Positions 34,495 to 43,562 of a stretch of DNA of 64,000 nucleotides are shown piece after piece (the first letter of the stretch is position 1; the number at the start of each line of letters is the position of its first letter). The notes under the pieces were generated by a model. That model had not been told where the DNA came from. It saw only the letters and a list, made by a program, of their open reading frames with translations, and searched no databases. Position numbers and translations under genes: made by a program. The DNA is from Bacteroidales bacterium (GTDB lineage Bacteria; Bacteroidota; Bacteroidia; Bacteroidales; UBA12077), in the NCBI GenBank assembly GCA_003446015.1, contig DMBU01000091.1, positions 26,579 through 90,578 on the forward strand. The letters are read 5' to 3'.

Positions 34495-34534
34495 AATACA
34501 AAAGAGGCTGCATATATGCAGCCTCTTTTGTATT
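34495..34534. terminator. bidirectional intrinsic terminator
   Basis: A 40-bp perfect palindrome: arm AATACAAAAGAGGCTGCATA and its inverse. It has a G+C-rich inner stem with A-run and T-run sides. It lies between the SiaC-like gene (+) and ilvE (-). Confidence 0.9.
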
Positions 34535-34545
34535 GCATGAACGTA

Positions 34546-35565
34546 TTACTTTATAATTTCAACCCAATTATGTGGATCTGGCTCATCGCCATATTGAATG
34601 GCAACCAATTTATTATAAATCTTCGTTGAAATTGGTCCGGCTTTACCATCTTTACAGAAATTATATTTCTTATCCTCATCAATATCATAAATTTCACCAA
34701 TAGGAGAAATTATGGCTGCTGTTCCACAGGCCCCAACCTCGTCAAAAGTATTTAACTCTTCAATATCTATTGGTCTTCGTTCAACTTTAAAACCCATATC
34801 TTCAGCTAACTGCATAATACTCAAATTAGTTATTGAAGGTAAGATGGATGGTGATTTTGGAGTTATATAAGTGTTATTTCTTATTCCAAAGAAATTTGCT
34901 GCACCAATCTCGTCAATGTATTTTTTATGTACTGAATCTAAATACATTGGGGCACCATAACCTTCATCATGCGCTTTTTTTACACCACGCAAACTTGAAG
35001 CGTAATTCCCACCCACTTTTATACTGCCTGTTCCTAATGGTGCTGCACGATCCGAATCTCTTATAACAGCTATTTTAACAGGAGTAAATCCTTCTTTAAA
35101 ATATGGACCAACGGGCGAAACAAAAACTACAAATAAATATTCATCAGCTGGTTTAACCCCAATCTGTGGACCAGAACCAATCAATAAAGGTCTTAAGTAT
35201 AAAGCTGCTCCAGTTCCATAAGGTGGAACAAAACGCTCATTCATAAAAACAGCTTTGGTAATTGCCTCTTTAAAAATTTCTTTTGTAATTGGTTGCATTA
35301 ATATTCCGTGAGCAGATCGTTCCATTCGTTTAAAATTCTCTTCCCAACGAAATAATCTAATCTTGCCATCTTTACCTCGATAAGCCTTCATTCCTTCAAA
35401 TGCCTGCTGTCCGTAATGCAAAGCTGTTGCCGAAATATGTAAATTTAAATGCTCAGATGAAGATATTTCTAATTCTCCCCATTTGCCATTTCTATAATAA
35501 CACCTGACATTGTAATCTGTTTTTAAATAACCAAAGGGCAATTTACCCCAGTCTAAATTTGTCAT
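34546..35565 (-). CDS. ilvE: branched-chain amino acid aminotransferase
   Basis: A PLP enzyme exchanging amino groups between Leu/Ile/Val and their keto acids. Class IV fold type marks: QQAFEGMKAYRGKDGKIRLF, YLRPLLIGSGPQIG, the PLP-binding Lys in GSIKVGGNYASSL (K about 181), YLDSVHKKYIDEIGAANFFG and EVGACGTAAIISPIG (phosphate-cup region). Length 339 aa fits the longer eukaryote-like IlvE type, common in Bacteroidota. A -7 element precedes the gene. It appears monocistronic; a palindromic terminator follows. Confidence 0.95.
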   Translation of the reverse strand: MTNLDWGKLPFGYLKTDYNVRCYYRNGKWGELEISSSEHLNLHISATALHYGQQAFEGMKAYRGKDGKIRLFRWEENFKRMERSAHGILMQPITKEIFKEAITKAVFMNERFVPPYGTGAALYLRPLLIGSGPQIGVKPADEYLFVVFVSPVGPYFKEGFTPVKIAVIRDSDRAAPLGTGSIKVGGNYASSLRGVKKAHDEGYGAPMYLDSVHKKYIDEIGAANFFGIRNNTYITPKSPSILPSITNLSIMQLAEDMGFKVERRPIDIEELNTFDEVGACGTAAIISPIGEIYDIDEDKKYNFCKDGKAGPISTKIYNKLVAIQYGDEPDPHNWVEIIK

Positions 35566-35598
35566 ATCTGTTTATTTTTTGATTTTCATTTTGCTGCA

Positions 35599-35606
35599 CA
35601 AAGATA
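35599..35606 (-). promoter_or_regulatory. -7 element of ilvE
   Basis: On the minus strand TATCTTTG matches TAnnTTTG exactly, 33 nt before the start codon. Confidence 0.45.
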
Positions 35607-35680
35607 CCAAAATTGATAGTTGTTAAGTAAAAAAAAATCCTATTACACAACATGAAAATCTTCAATGAAACTGAATAATT

Positions 35681-36265
35681 TTAATTTATAGTCAATTCCT
35701 TAGCTCCTTTGCTCACAAGTTTACGTATAGATTTCTGCTTGCATTTCTCAGACTTCCCAACGATGGCATCTGAAACCAGATACATATCATAACCTATCTT
35801 TAATCCGCTTAATGTTGAAGTTTTAATACATTCATTAGCAACACGTCCAACAATTACAATTTGATTTATATTTTTATCTTTTAAAAATTTAATAAGTTCT
35901 TTAGAAGTAAAAATATCTCCTCCATGATCAATGAAATTATTTTCATTTACAATTTTCAATCTACCATCAAGATCCTTAACAATTTCTTCAACATAAATTT
36001 TCTTTAAAGTTAAATTCAAAACCTTATGCATTGCTTTTAAATAAACAACATTTTCAGGATCAACATCAGTAATTATTTGATTGATCTCTGCTATTTCATC
36101 AGAAGTAGATTTTTCTGATAGTTCATTTTTAGAATATGCATTTTGCATATGAACAACAATTACTATTTTATTGTCAAGCGAATTTGCTTCTCCTTGCGCA
36201 ACTGAATGAACTATAGGAAATAAGAAAACATCAATAAATCCGGCAATAACATAAATTGATCTCAT
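35681..36265 (-). CDS. isochorismatase-fold protein with altered catalytic site, exported or membrane-anchored
   Basis: The fold is that of cysteine hydrolases (isochorismatase/nicotinamidase): IVIVVHMQNAYSK (strand 1), IFTSKELIKFLKDKNINQIV, then VIVGRVANECIKTSTLSGL with the nucleophile-position Cys, and DMYLVSDAI. The catalytic Asp of the usual VVDMQN motif is His here (codon CAT, one base away from Asp GAT), and the conserved Lys is not clear in LKIVNENNFIDHGG. The N-terminus (MRSIYVIAGFIDVFLFPIVH) looks like a signal peptide or anchor, unusual for this cytosolic family. It may be inactive, a binding protein, or a changed enzyme. It stands alone on the minus strand. Confidence 0.72.
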   Translation of the reverse strand: MRSIYVIAGFIDVFLFPIVHSVAQGEANSLDNKIVIVVHMQNAYSKNELSEKSTSDEIAEINQIITDVDPENVVYLKAMHKVLNLTLKKIYVEEIVKDLDGRLKIVNENNFIDHGGDIFTSKELIKFLKDKNINQIVIVGRVANECIKTSTLSGLKIGYDMYLVSDAIVGKSEKCKQKSIRKLVSKGAKELTIN

Positions 36266-36390
36266 AAATTTTGATTTAGTTAATAAAACCGAAAGTATGG
36301 ATTACAAAATTATTTTGCTAATTGTTTAAGTAGATTTAGTTTTTGTTAACTTATTTAAACATTTTACAAAAGTTGCTAAAGTTAATAATT

Positions 36391-36433
36391 AAAAAACCGC
36401 TACAAACCATATTTAATGGGATGTAACGGTTTA
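36391..36433 (-). terminator. intrinsic terminator of the M3 peptidase gene
   Basis: On the minus strand AAACCG-TTACA pairs with TGTA-GCGGTTT around an inner CCAT/ATGG stem and is followed by a T-run; it lies 25-67 nt after the stop codon. Confidence 0.75.
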
Positions 36434-36457
36434 TAAAACTAATATAAGGGTTTATTT

Positions 36458-38551
36458 CTATTGTATTCCCAGGCTCTTTAATAAAGCATCAATTTGAGGT
36501 TCACGTCCGCGGAAAGCAACATACATTTCCATTGCATCTTTTATACCATTGTTTGCAAGTACGTTTTCTCTAAACGATTTTGCAGTTGCCTGATCGAAAA
36601 GACTCGTTTCCTTAAATGCATCAAAGGCATCGTTATCAAGCACACTTGCCCATGTATACGAATAATATCCTGCATCGTATCCACCCATTATATGTCTGAA
36701 GTATGTGGGTCTGTAACGTGAATAAATCTCTGGTATCAATCCAATTTCATTCATATATTCTTTTTCAACCTTCATTACGTCTAAATTGGCATCTTCTTCT
36801 GTCATCATATGAAATTTCATATCAAGCAATGATGCTGCAAGAACTTCTGTTAAAGCAAATCCTTGATTAAAGTTTGCACTTGCTTTTAATTTTTCAATTA
36901 GCTCGTCAGGAATTATTTCACCTGTTTCGTAATGTTTAGCATACATTTTTAATACTTCTGGCTCAAAAGCCCAATGCTCGTTAATCTGAGATGGTAACTC
37001 CACAAAATCCCATGCAATATAACCTGCATTATAAGATGTTTCTGAAAATAATCCGTCTAATGCATGACCAAACTCATGGAACATAGTTTCAACTTCATCG
37101 ATACTTAATAAAGCAGGTTTATCATCTGTTGGTCTTGTAACATTAAGCACATTATTTACAAGGGGAGCAACTTCTTTACCTTCTTTATCGAAATGATGCT
37201 CTCTGTAAGATCCGCACCAGGCACCACCTCTTTTACTTGCTCTAGGATGCATATCCATAAAGAATAATGCTAAATGAGAACCATCAGCTTCTTTAACCTC
37301 ATAAACAGTTGTTTCCGGATGTGGTACAGGAATTCCTTCAATTGGAGTAAAAGTAATTCCGTACAGCTTATTGGCAACCATAAAAATACCTTTGCGCACA
37401 TTTTCAAGTTCAAAATATGGTCTAACTTCACTTTCGTCTAAATCATATTTTTCTTTACGAAGTTTTTCTGTGTAATAAAACCAATCTTGTGGTTCTAACT
37501 TAAAATTAGCTCCTTCTTTATCAATCATTGATTGCAATGCAGCTCTTTCTTCTTTTACTTTTGGTAAGATTCCATCCCATAACTGATTTAACAAATTAAA
37601 AACTCTTTCAGGATTTTGAGCCATTCGGTTTTCAGTTTTATATGCTGCATGATTTTCGTATCCCAGAAGCTTCGCTCTTTTTACTCTTAAGTTTAAAATC
37701 TTCTTAAGAATTTCTTTGTTATCATATTCATCACCATGATTACCTTGATTTACATATGCATCATATATTTCCTTTCTTAATTCGCGATTATCAGCATATT
37801 GTAAGAAAGGTATCATACTTGGGTTTTGTATGGTAAATACCCAACCTTCAATACTATCTGAAGCAGCAGTTTCGGCGGCAGCCTGAATTGATGATTCTGG
37901 AAGCCCTGATAAATCTTCTTTATTTGTAATAACTAATTTGAAATTATTTACTTCAGCTAATACATTCTGACTAAAATGTAAAGTTAAACTTGACAATTCC
38001 TGATTAATACCTTTTAAAATCTCCTTTTTATCTTCAGGCAAAGCAGCTCCACTTCTAAGAAATGATTTATAGTCATTTTCCAACAGAAAAATCTGTTCTG
38101 CGGTTAAATTGTATTTATCTTTATTTTCATAAACAACTTTAATTCTTTCAAAGAACCTTGGATCTAAGCCAATTTCATCTCCATGTGCAGATAATTTAGG
38201 ATAGATTTCCTGAGCTAATGCTTGCAGTTCATCACTTATGTTAACGCTATTAAACTCTCCAAATACACCAGCAACTCTCCCTAATAATTCCCCTGCATAA
38301 TAAGATGCTTCTACAGTGTTCTCGTATGTGGGTGCTTCCGGATTACTTAAAATTACTTCCATTTCAGCTTTATGCTGTTTCATTGCCTCTTCAAAAGCTG
38401 GAGTAAAATGTTCTAATTTCACTTGTTCAAAAGGTGGTACCTTAAATGGAGTGTTCCATTCAGTTAATAAAGGATTGTCATTGCTAGCTTGCTTAGAGCA
38501 AGATCCCAACATCAGTAATATACCCGTTACAATTAATAGTAGTTTTTTCAT
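36458..38551 (-). CDS. M3-family zinc metallopeptidase lipoprotein (Dcp-type)
   Basis: A peptidyl-dipeptidase/oligopeptidase-type enzyme that trims peptides, probably in the periplasm. The lipoprotein signal peptide ends at Cys18 (MLGSC). The long helical domain precedes the catalytic core with the zinc motif HEFGH (in METMFHEFGHALDGLFS, about residues 491-495) and the third ligand Glu in the following helix (WDFVELPSQINEHW). HPRASKRGGAWCGSYREH and HIMGGYDAGYYSY are family-conserved. At 697 aa it is the size of Dcp. Lipid anchoring is common for Bacteroidota Dcp homologues. No operon partner. Confidence 0.94.
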   Translation of the reverse strand: MKKLLLIVTGILLMLGSCSKQASNDNPLLTEWNTPFKVPPFEQVKLEHFTPAFEEAMKQHKAEMEVILSNPEAPTYENTVEASYYAGELLGRVAGVFGEFNSVNISDELQALAQEIYPKLSAHGDEIGLDPRFFERIKVVYENKDKYNLTAEQIFLLENDYKSFLRSGAALPEDKKEILKGINQELSSLTLHFSQNVLAEVNNFKLVITNKEDLSGLPESSIQAAAETAASDSIEGWVFTIQNPSMIPFLQYADNRELRKEIYDAYVNQGNHGDEYDNKEILKKILNLRVKRAKLLGYENHAAYKTENRMAQNPERVFNLLNQLWDGILPKVKEERAALQSMIDKEGANFKLEPQDWFYYTEKLRKEKYDLDESEVRPYFELENVRKGIFMVANKLYGITFTPIEGIPVPHPETTVYEVKEADGSHLALFFMDMHPRASKRGGAWCGSYREHHFDKEGKEVAPLVNNVLNVTRPTDDKPALLSIDEVETMFHEFGHALDGLFSETSYNAGYIAWDFVELPSQINEHWAFEPEVLKMYAKHYETGEIIPDELIEKLKASANFNQGFALTEVLAASLLDMKFHMMTEEDANLDVMKVEKEYMNEIGLIPEIYSRYRPTYFRHIMGGYDAGYYSYTWASVLDNDAFDAFKETSLFDQATAKSFRENVLANNGIKDAMEMYVAFRGREPQIDALLKSLGIQ

Positions 38552-38641
38552 CCTGTTTCTATTTAATGATTAATATTTTAAAAAGTTTAAATTTAACAAT
38601 TAGATTAGTTTACTAAAATAAAGTTTAAAAATATTAGATAT

Positions 38642-38670
38642 AAAAAAACCTTACTAAATCTAGTAAGGCT
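38642..38670 (-). terminator. intrinsic terminator of the cold-shock gene
   Basis: CCTTACTA pairs with TAGTAAGG around a 4-nt loop; on the minus strand it is followed by seven U residues, 33 nt after the stop codon. Confidence 0.85.
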
Positions 38671-38702
38671 TCAAGCATAAATGAGTATTAAATATCTTTA
38701 GA

Positions 38703-38894
38703 CTAAGCTAATTTCACATTTACTGCATTTAATCCTTTTTTACCTTCTTGTAATTCGAAAGTAACTTCATCATTTTCATTGATTTCATCAATTAAACCAG
38801 ATACGTGTACAAAGTACTCTTTTTCTGTTTCTGTGTCTTTAATGAATCCATAACCTTTTGATTCATTAAAAAATTTTACTGTTCCTTTATTCAT
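38703..38894 (-). CDS. CspA-family cold-shock protein
   Basis: A 63-aa single-stranded RNA/DNA-binding protein that acts as an RNA chaperone. The OB-fold with RNP1 (KGYGFIKD) and RNP2 (YFVHVSGL) is complete: it begins MNKGTVKFFNESKGYGFI and ends GLNAVNVKLA. It is short, as usual for Bacteroidota Csp. Monocistronic with its own terminator; a 5'-leader of modest length is present. The ice-binding lipoprotein at 15.5 kb fits the same cold-linked lifestyle, although Csp proteins occur in nearly all bacteria. Confidence 0.95.
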   Translation of the reverse strand: MNKGTVKFFNESKGYGFIKDTETEKEYFVHVSGLIDEINENDEVTFELQEGKKGLNAVNVKLA

Positions 38895-38984
38895 AATATA
38901 AATTTAAAATATTTGATACGAAGATAAACATATATTTTAATATGACTTTAAAAAAATCTTAAAAAAATAACATTTTTTACTGAT

Positions 38985-40160
38985 TTATGCCAGTTTAATA
39001 TTGATATGAGGTATAACAATTGGGATGTTAATTTGTTCAGGAACAAAATGTTGACCAAGGAAATTTCTTAAATACTCCAAATACTTCATTTTATAATAAT
39101 CAACTTTCAATTCCATGATAACCTGAGATACCGATTGGATTTTCGTTGCTAAGTAAGCTTTTGATCCGGCAAATGCAAAACCTTTATCCATATTTCCCGT
39201 TGCAGCATTATGCAATGCCTGGGCAATACAATATGGGACATTCTTTGAGTCGCAAGATTTCAGACATTTCCAGTAACATTTAAATGGTTCTGTTTCACCT
39301 GAATTAATTTTTTCTACGAAACTGTTTTTTATAGCTCTTCCAGGTAATCCTACAGGGCTTTTAATAATTGTGATATCCTCTTTTTTACAATTTACGTAAG
39401 TTTCTTTAAATTTCAGTGATGCATCGCATTCATGAGTAGTCACAAATCGAGATCCCATTTTTACTCCTTTTGCACCTTTTTGCATTATCTCATACATATC
39501 ACGACCTGTATAAATTCCACCACCAGCGATAACAGGAATTTCTTTCCCAAATTCTTTTTCAAAGTAGCTTATTTCATTAACCGTTTCTTCAACAATATCT
39601 GCTAAAGGAGTAAGTTCTCCTTGCAAATCATCGGGTTTAAATCCAAGGTGTCCTCCTGCCATTGGTCCCTCAACAATTACTGCGTCCGGTACAAAATTAA
39701 AATTTTTAGCCCAATATGAGAAAATCACTTTTGCTGCTTTTGCCGAAGATACCTTTGGTATAAATTTAGTATGTATATTTTCAAAACCTTTTTCAATAAC
39801 ATATTGAGGCAGTTTCAAAGGTAATCCCGCTCCTAAAATAATAACATCAATCTTTTCTTCAAGTGCAACTGTAAATAACTCTTCATAATCGGTTACTGCA
39901 ACCATTAAATTTACTCCCAGAACACCATCAGTCAGACTTCTGGCTTTACGAATCTCTTTTCGTAGAGCTCTTTTATTAGCTTCACGATAATTTTTCATAT
40001 AATCAGGTTCAGTCATTCCTATAGCAACTGCTGAAATAACACCAATTCCACCTGCATTTGCAACTGCCGATGCTAAGCCTGATAATGATATCGCAACTCC
40101 CATGCCCCCTTGAATAATTGGCAAGTTAACTTTTAAATTTCCGATCTGTAATGGATTCAT
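38985..40160 (-). CDS. nitronate monooxygenase/FabK-type flavoprotein
   Basis: An FMN-dependent TIM-barrel protein of the NMO/2-nitropropane dioxygenase family. The start MNPLQIGNLKVNLPIIQGGMGVAIS contains the flavin-loop motif QGGMGV; later LGVNLMVAV, VEGPMAGGHLGF (His of the active site), PVIAGGGIYTGRDMYE and AKGVKMGSRFVTTHEC (phosphate-binding loop) are clear. The C-terminal part with a Cys-rich stretch (CYWKCLKSCDSKNVPYC) marks the subgroup common in Bacteroidota and Clostridia, whose real substrate is uncertain. 391 aa. A -7 element precedes the gene. Confidence 0.88.
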   Translation of the reverse strand: MNPLQIGNLKVNLPIIQGGMGVAISLSGLASAVANAGGIGVISAVAIGMTEPDYMKNYREANKRALRKEIRKARSLTDGVLGVNLMVAVTDYEELFTVALEEKIDVIILGAGLPLKLPQYVIEKGFENIHTKFIPKVSSAKAAKVIFSYWAKNFNFVPDAVIVEGPMAGGHLGFKPDDLQGELTPLADIVEETVNEISYFEKEFGKEIPVIAGGGIYTGRDMYEIMQKGAKGVKMGSRFVTTHECDASLKFKETYVNCKKEDITIIKSPVGLPGRAIKNSFVEKINSGETEPFKCYWKCLKSCDSKNVPYCIAQALHNAATGNMDKGFAFAGSKAYLATKIQSVSQVIMELKVDYYKMKYLEYLRNFLGQHFVPEQINIPIVIPHINIKLA

Positions 40161-40186
40161 ATCTTTATTATTATTTTATAATTTTA

Positions 40187-40194
40187 CAAAAGTA
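40187..40194 (-). promoter_or_regulatory. -7 element of the nitronate monooxygenase-like gene
   Basis: On the minus strand TACTTTTG matches TAnnTTTG exactly, 26 nt before the start codon; TTTC lies 20 nt further up as a partial -33. Confidence 0.5.
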
Positions 40195-40314
40195 CATGCA
40201 AACCTGACTAATATGAAATAATAGGGTTAAACACCGAAAGAAAGGTTTAAAATAACTTGTTTAGGGATGAAGATTCTTAATTCAGGGGTGAAAAGATTAG
40301 CTTTAGGATGTGAA

Positions 40315-41151
40315 TTAAATAAGTTCTTTCAGTTTATAAACGAAATTTTTAGAAACAGGGATGGTGAAATCTAAATTTTCAAAGAACAATTTATAACCTT
40401 GAACATTTCCTTCAATCTTATCGATATATTTGATGTTCACCATATATGACCGATGACATTTGAAGATAAACTTATGCTCTTTTAATAGTTCTTCGGCTTT
40501 GAGCAGACTTGTCCTGATCATTTGACTTTTATATTTTCCTCCCTCTTTCCAAAAAACTTCAATATAATTGTTTGCGGCTCGAATTAATAAAAGCAAACTT
40601 ACTTTTATGGAAAGATTGTCTTTTACATAATCTGATTGAAAATGAACCAATTTCTCTTCTATAGATTTATTTTCTTTTAGTTTTTTGTTTATGCCTTCCG
40701 AAAATCTTAGATTGGTTCTCAACATGCGGTTACGGTTCACAATAATCAGTCCTGTTATTGGGATAATTGCTATTATAATTAATCCAAGGATCATTCTGAA
40801 GTCGACATCAAATATTCCCAGTAGCCTGTAATATAAATAATATCCTACCGAAATGGTCGATAAAATCCATAAATTCCATAATATTTCCTTCTTTATATTC
40901 CAAATTCGTTTTATAAAAATGCCAGGAAATAAACTTGGAAGAATTAATAAGTTTAAACTTAGCGAAAGAAATGTGACAGCCCCTAAACCGAGAACTACAT
41001 ATAGTTTCTGCTCATTATCCATTAAACTAACATCTAAGGGCTGAAATAAATATAGAAAAACCAGAACTCCAATACTTATAAAAAATATTAGCTTGCTATT
41101 ATATTTCAAGTCGTCGTTAAAAGGATATGGCTTATTTAAAAAGTTAAACAT
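40315..41151 (-). CDS. membrane-bound LytTR-domain transcriptional regulator
   Basis: Binds DNA through a C-terminal LytTR domain while anchored in the inner membrane. Four TM segments lie at about 22-42, 54-74, 92-112 and 120-140; the LytTR domain covers about 180-278 (LLLIRAANNYIEVFW, FIFKCHRSYMVNIKYI, IPVSKNFVYKLKELI). There is no receiver domain and no adjacent histidine kinase, so it is an orphan one-component regulator; such membrane LytTR proteins often repress their own operon. The MarC gene downstream starts afresh on the same strand on the other side, and no clear target is visible. Confidence 0.88.
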   Translation of the reverse strand: MFNFLNKPYPFNDDLKYNSKLIFFISIGVLVFLYLFQPLDVSLMDNEQKLYVVLGLGAVTFLSLSLNLLILPSLFPGIFIKRIWNIKKEILWNLWILSTISVGYYLYYRLLGIFDVDFRMILGLIIIAIIPITGLIIVNRNRMLRTNLRFSEGINKKLKENKSIEEKLVHFQSDYVKDNLSIKVSLLLLIRAANNYIEVFWKEGGKYKSQMIRTSLLKAEELLKEHKFIFKCHRSYMVNIKYIDKIEGNVQGYKLFFENLDFTIPVSKNFVYKLKELI

Positions 41152-41183
41152 TATCTATTTTTATATGTGAATTTACTTCGGAT

Positions 41184-41191
41184 CAAAAGTA
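41184..41191 (-). promoter_or_regulatory. -7 element of the LytTR gene
   Basis: On the minus strand TACTTTTG matches TAnnTTTG exactly, 32 nt before the start codon. Confidence 0.45.
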
Positions 41192-41242
41192 TATTAATTT
41201 TTAAATCTTTACTTAATATAATTATGTTTCAATGTAAATTTC

Positions 41243-41851
41243 TTAACTAAAAGTACCGATATAGTTTGCAATTCCATCAAATACAAGTTGTAAACCAATT
41301 GTTGCGACAATAAGTCCGGTTATTCTTATTAGAGCATTCATTACATTTAGTCGATTCAGAAACCTCCCTATTTGTTTAGCAAATAACATTAATATTAAAT
41401 TTAAAGCCAGTGCTATAACAATAGTTATAATTGTATTAGCTTTTCCGTAATGCGAGGGGAATGTTACTGCTGCTGTAATTGTTGCAGGACCCGCAATCAT
41501 TGGCATTGCAATAGGTACAGTTAAAATGTCATCAATTTTTATGTTTTTTTCAATTTTCAAAAATGCTCCTTTTTGCAAACCATCAATACCATTATAAAAT
41601 AAAATAACTCCACAAGCAACTTTAAATGCATATAACTGAATATGAAAGACATAATTAAATATCAACTCGCCAAGAAACAAAAAAAGTATTAATATTAACA
41701 TCGCAGTAAAAGATGATTTAAAGGATAAATATCTTAACTGCTTATCATTAAACTGATCTTGCAATGAGGTAATTACTAGAATTTTATGAATTGGATTTAC
41801 CAATGCAAAAAATGCAACCAAACAACTTGTTAATAATTTTATTTCGCTCAT
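41243..41851 (-). CDS. MarC-family integral membrane protein
   Basis: A six-TM inner-membrane protein of the MarC/UPF0056 family; the biochemical function of the family is not known, and an early link to multidrug resistance was not upheld. The start MSEIKLLTSCLVAFFALVNP, FKSSFTAML, LFLGELIFNYVF, the family motif VPIAMPMIAGPATITAAVTF and IRITGLIVATIGLQLVFDGI near the end are diagnostic. Length (202 aa) is normal. It lies 31 nt downstream of the pseudouridine synthase gene on the same strand and may be co-transcribed. Confidence 0.93.
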   Translation of the reverse strand: MSEIKLLTSCLVAFFALVNPIHKILVITSLQDQFNDKQLRYLSFKSSFTAMLILILFLFLGELIFNYVFHIQLYAFKVACGVILFYNGIDGLQKGAFLKIEKNIKIDDILTVPIAMPMIAGPATITAAVTFPSHYGKANTIITIVIALALNLILMLFAKQIGRFLNRLNVMNALIRITGLIVATIGLQLVFDGIANYIGTFS

Positions 41852-41882
41852 TAATCCATTAAATTAAAAAACTTTAATTTTT

Positions 41883-42563
41883 CTAATTTTTATTCAATGA
41901 GATAAAATAATCCCAAAGTGAATCAGTAGGAGGATTGGCAATGATTTCAACGTTTTCCTTTTTTACAGGATGTATAAATTCTATTTTTCGCGAGTGTAAA
42001 CTTATTCCTCCATCCGGATTAGATCTTGGGAATCCATACTTAAGGTCCCCTTTTATGGCACATCCTATTTTTGCAAGCTGACATCTTATTTGATGATGTC
42101 GACCGGTATGCAAATCAACCTCTAATAAATAATAATTATCCGCCGAAGCGATTAATTTATAGGTTAAACTTGCCAGTTTAGAATCTTTAGTTTCTTTATC
42201 ATGTGCAAAAGATTTATTCTTTTTTTGATCGCGAACAATGAAATGATTTAGTGTATCTGATTCTTTTGGAGGTTTTTCTTTTACAATTGCCCAATATGTT
42301 TTTTTAATTTCTTTGTTAAGAAACATTTCATTTAACCGCGTTAAAGCTTTACTTGTTCGGGCAAATAATAACGCCCCGCTAACCGGCCGATCCAATCGAT
42401 GTGTAACTCCCAAAAATACGGCCCCTGGTTTACTGTATTTATTTTTGATATAAGACTTAACTTTTTCAGATAAAGGTTCATCTCCCGTCTTATCGCCTTG
42501 AACTATATCGGAGATATTCTTATTAACACCTATAATATGATTATCCTCGTATAATATTTCCAT
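41883..42563 (-). CDS. RluA-family RNA pseudouridine synthase
   Basis: Isomerises uridine to pseudouridine in rRNA or tRNA. The catalytic Asp is in HRLDRPVSG (about 57-65, motif II), followed by LLFARTSKAL, EIKKTYWAIV (motif III) and LLEVDLHTGRHHQIRCQLA. At 226 aa it is a short, one-domain enzyme without an S4 domain, as in the RluA/TruC subgroup. The RNA target cannot be given from sequence alone. It ends 31 nt before the MarC gene and follows panB by 52 nt on the same strand, so the three may share a transcript. Confidence 0.92.
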   Translation of the reverse strand: MEILYEDNHIIGVNKNISDIVQGDKTGDEPLSEKVKSYIKNKYSKPGAVFLGVTHRLDRPVSGALLFARTSKALTRLNEMFLNKEIKKTYWAIVKEKPPKESDTLNHFIVRDQKKNKSFAHDKETKDSKLASLTYKLIASADNYYLLEVDLHTGRHHQIRCQLAKIGCAIKGDLKYGFPRSNPDGGISLHSRKIEFIHPVKKENVEIIANPPTDSLWDYFISLNKN

Positions 42564-42615
42564 TTGTAATTGCCTTAATAATTATTGCAAATATTGATAA
42601 ACTTTTAACCAATTT

Positions 42616-43431
42616 TTAATACTGTTCCTTTTCGTTTGGGAAATCTCTGGTTTTAACATCATTAATAAATGATTTTACCGAACCTTTAATTTCCTCAAAT
42701 AAATTATGATATCTTCGAAGGAAACGTGGAGAAAATTCCTGAGTTATACCTAACAAATCATGAATAACCAACACCTGACCATCAACTCCACCACCTGCAC
42801 CTATTCCAATGATAGGAATAATAAGCTCTTTTGCAACTCTTTCTGCTAATTTGGCCGGGATTTTTTCAAGAACAATTGCAAAACACCCGGCTTCTTGTAG
42901 TTTATGAGCATCTTCAATTAACTTTTGGGCTTCCTCTTCTTCCCTCGCTCTAACTACATAGGTTCCAAATTTATGTATGGATTGTGGTGTTAAACCCAAA
43001 TGTCCCATAACGGGTATACCTGCAGATAATATTCTTTGAACAGATTCAATAATTTCCTGTCCTCCTTCAATTTTAACAGCATGTCCTCCGGTTTCTTTCA
43101 TCATTCGAATGGCATTTGTTAATGCCTCTTTTGAATTACCCTGATATGAACCAAAAGGCAGATCAACAACAACTAAAGCTCTGCTTACTCCACGTACTAC
43201 CGACTTAGCATGATAAATCATCTCATCCATGGTAATGGGTAAGGTTGTTTCATTACCTGCCATAACATTCGAAGCCGAATCACCAACTAAAATAACATCA
43301 ATTTCAGCCTGATCAAGTATTCGGGCTGTTGAGTAATCATAAGCTGTTAACATTGCTATTTTCTCATTTCTAAGTTTCATCTCATGCAATACATGAGTTG
43401 TAACACGCTTAATTTTTTGATGAACTGACAT
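42616..43431 (-). CDS. panB: 3-methyl-2-oxobutanoate hydroxymethyltransferase
   Basis: First committed step of pantothenate (coenzyme A) synthesis: adds a hydroxymethyl group from methylenetetrahydrofolate to ketoisovalerate. The frame opens at TTG (43437), but ATG at 43431 (MSVHQKIKRVTT) is chosen (271 aa). Motifs: MLTAYDYSTARI, VILVGDSASNVMAGNETTLP (metal-binding Asp), DLPFGSYQ, VKIEGGQE, GHLGLTPQ, LEKIPAKLA (catalytic Glu) and PIIGIGAGGGVDGQVLV. No panC or panD is adjacent. A -7 element precedes the gene. Confidence 0.97.
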   Translation of the reverse strand: MSVHQKIKRVTTHVLHEMKLRNEKIAMLTAYDYSTARILDQAEIDVILVGDSASNVMAGNETTLPITMDEMIYHAKSVVRGVSRALVVVDLPFGSYQGNSKEALTNAIRMMKETGGHAVKIEGGQEIIESVQRILSAGIPVMGHLGLTPQSIHKFGTYVVRAREEEEAQKLIEDAHKLQEAGCFAIVLEKIPAKLAERVAKELIIPIIGIGAGGGVDGQVLVIHDLLGITQEFSPRFLRRYHNLFEEIKGSVKSFINDVKTRDFPNEKEQY

Positions 43432-43457
43432 AATCAATTTGTATTTATTTCAGTTAA

Positions 43458-43465
43458 CAAAGCTA
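43458..43465 (-). promoter_or_regulatory. -7 element of panB
   Basis: On the minus strand TAGCTTTG matches TAnnTTTG exactly, 26 nt before the ATG at 43431. Confidence 0.45.
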
Positions 43466-43520
43466 CGAATAATACAATTCAGTTGCGTATTATTTTTAAT
43501 TGAAACATCTATCAATTATA

Positions 43521-43562
43521 ACATAAAACCTGACACAATGTCTTTTTGTCACATAACCTGAC
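43521..43562. promoter_or_regulatory. paired direct repeat upstream of dnaK
   Basis: ACATAAAACCTGAC (43521-43534) and ACATAACCTGAC (43551-43562) lie 30 bp apart, about three helical turns, with TGACA and TGTCA half-sites between and around them. They lie about 150-190 nt upstream of dnaK. No CIRCE element is present and no TAnnTTTG box is seen in this gap. Confidence 0.3.
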
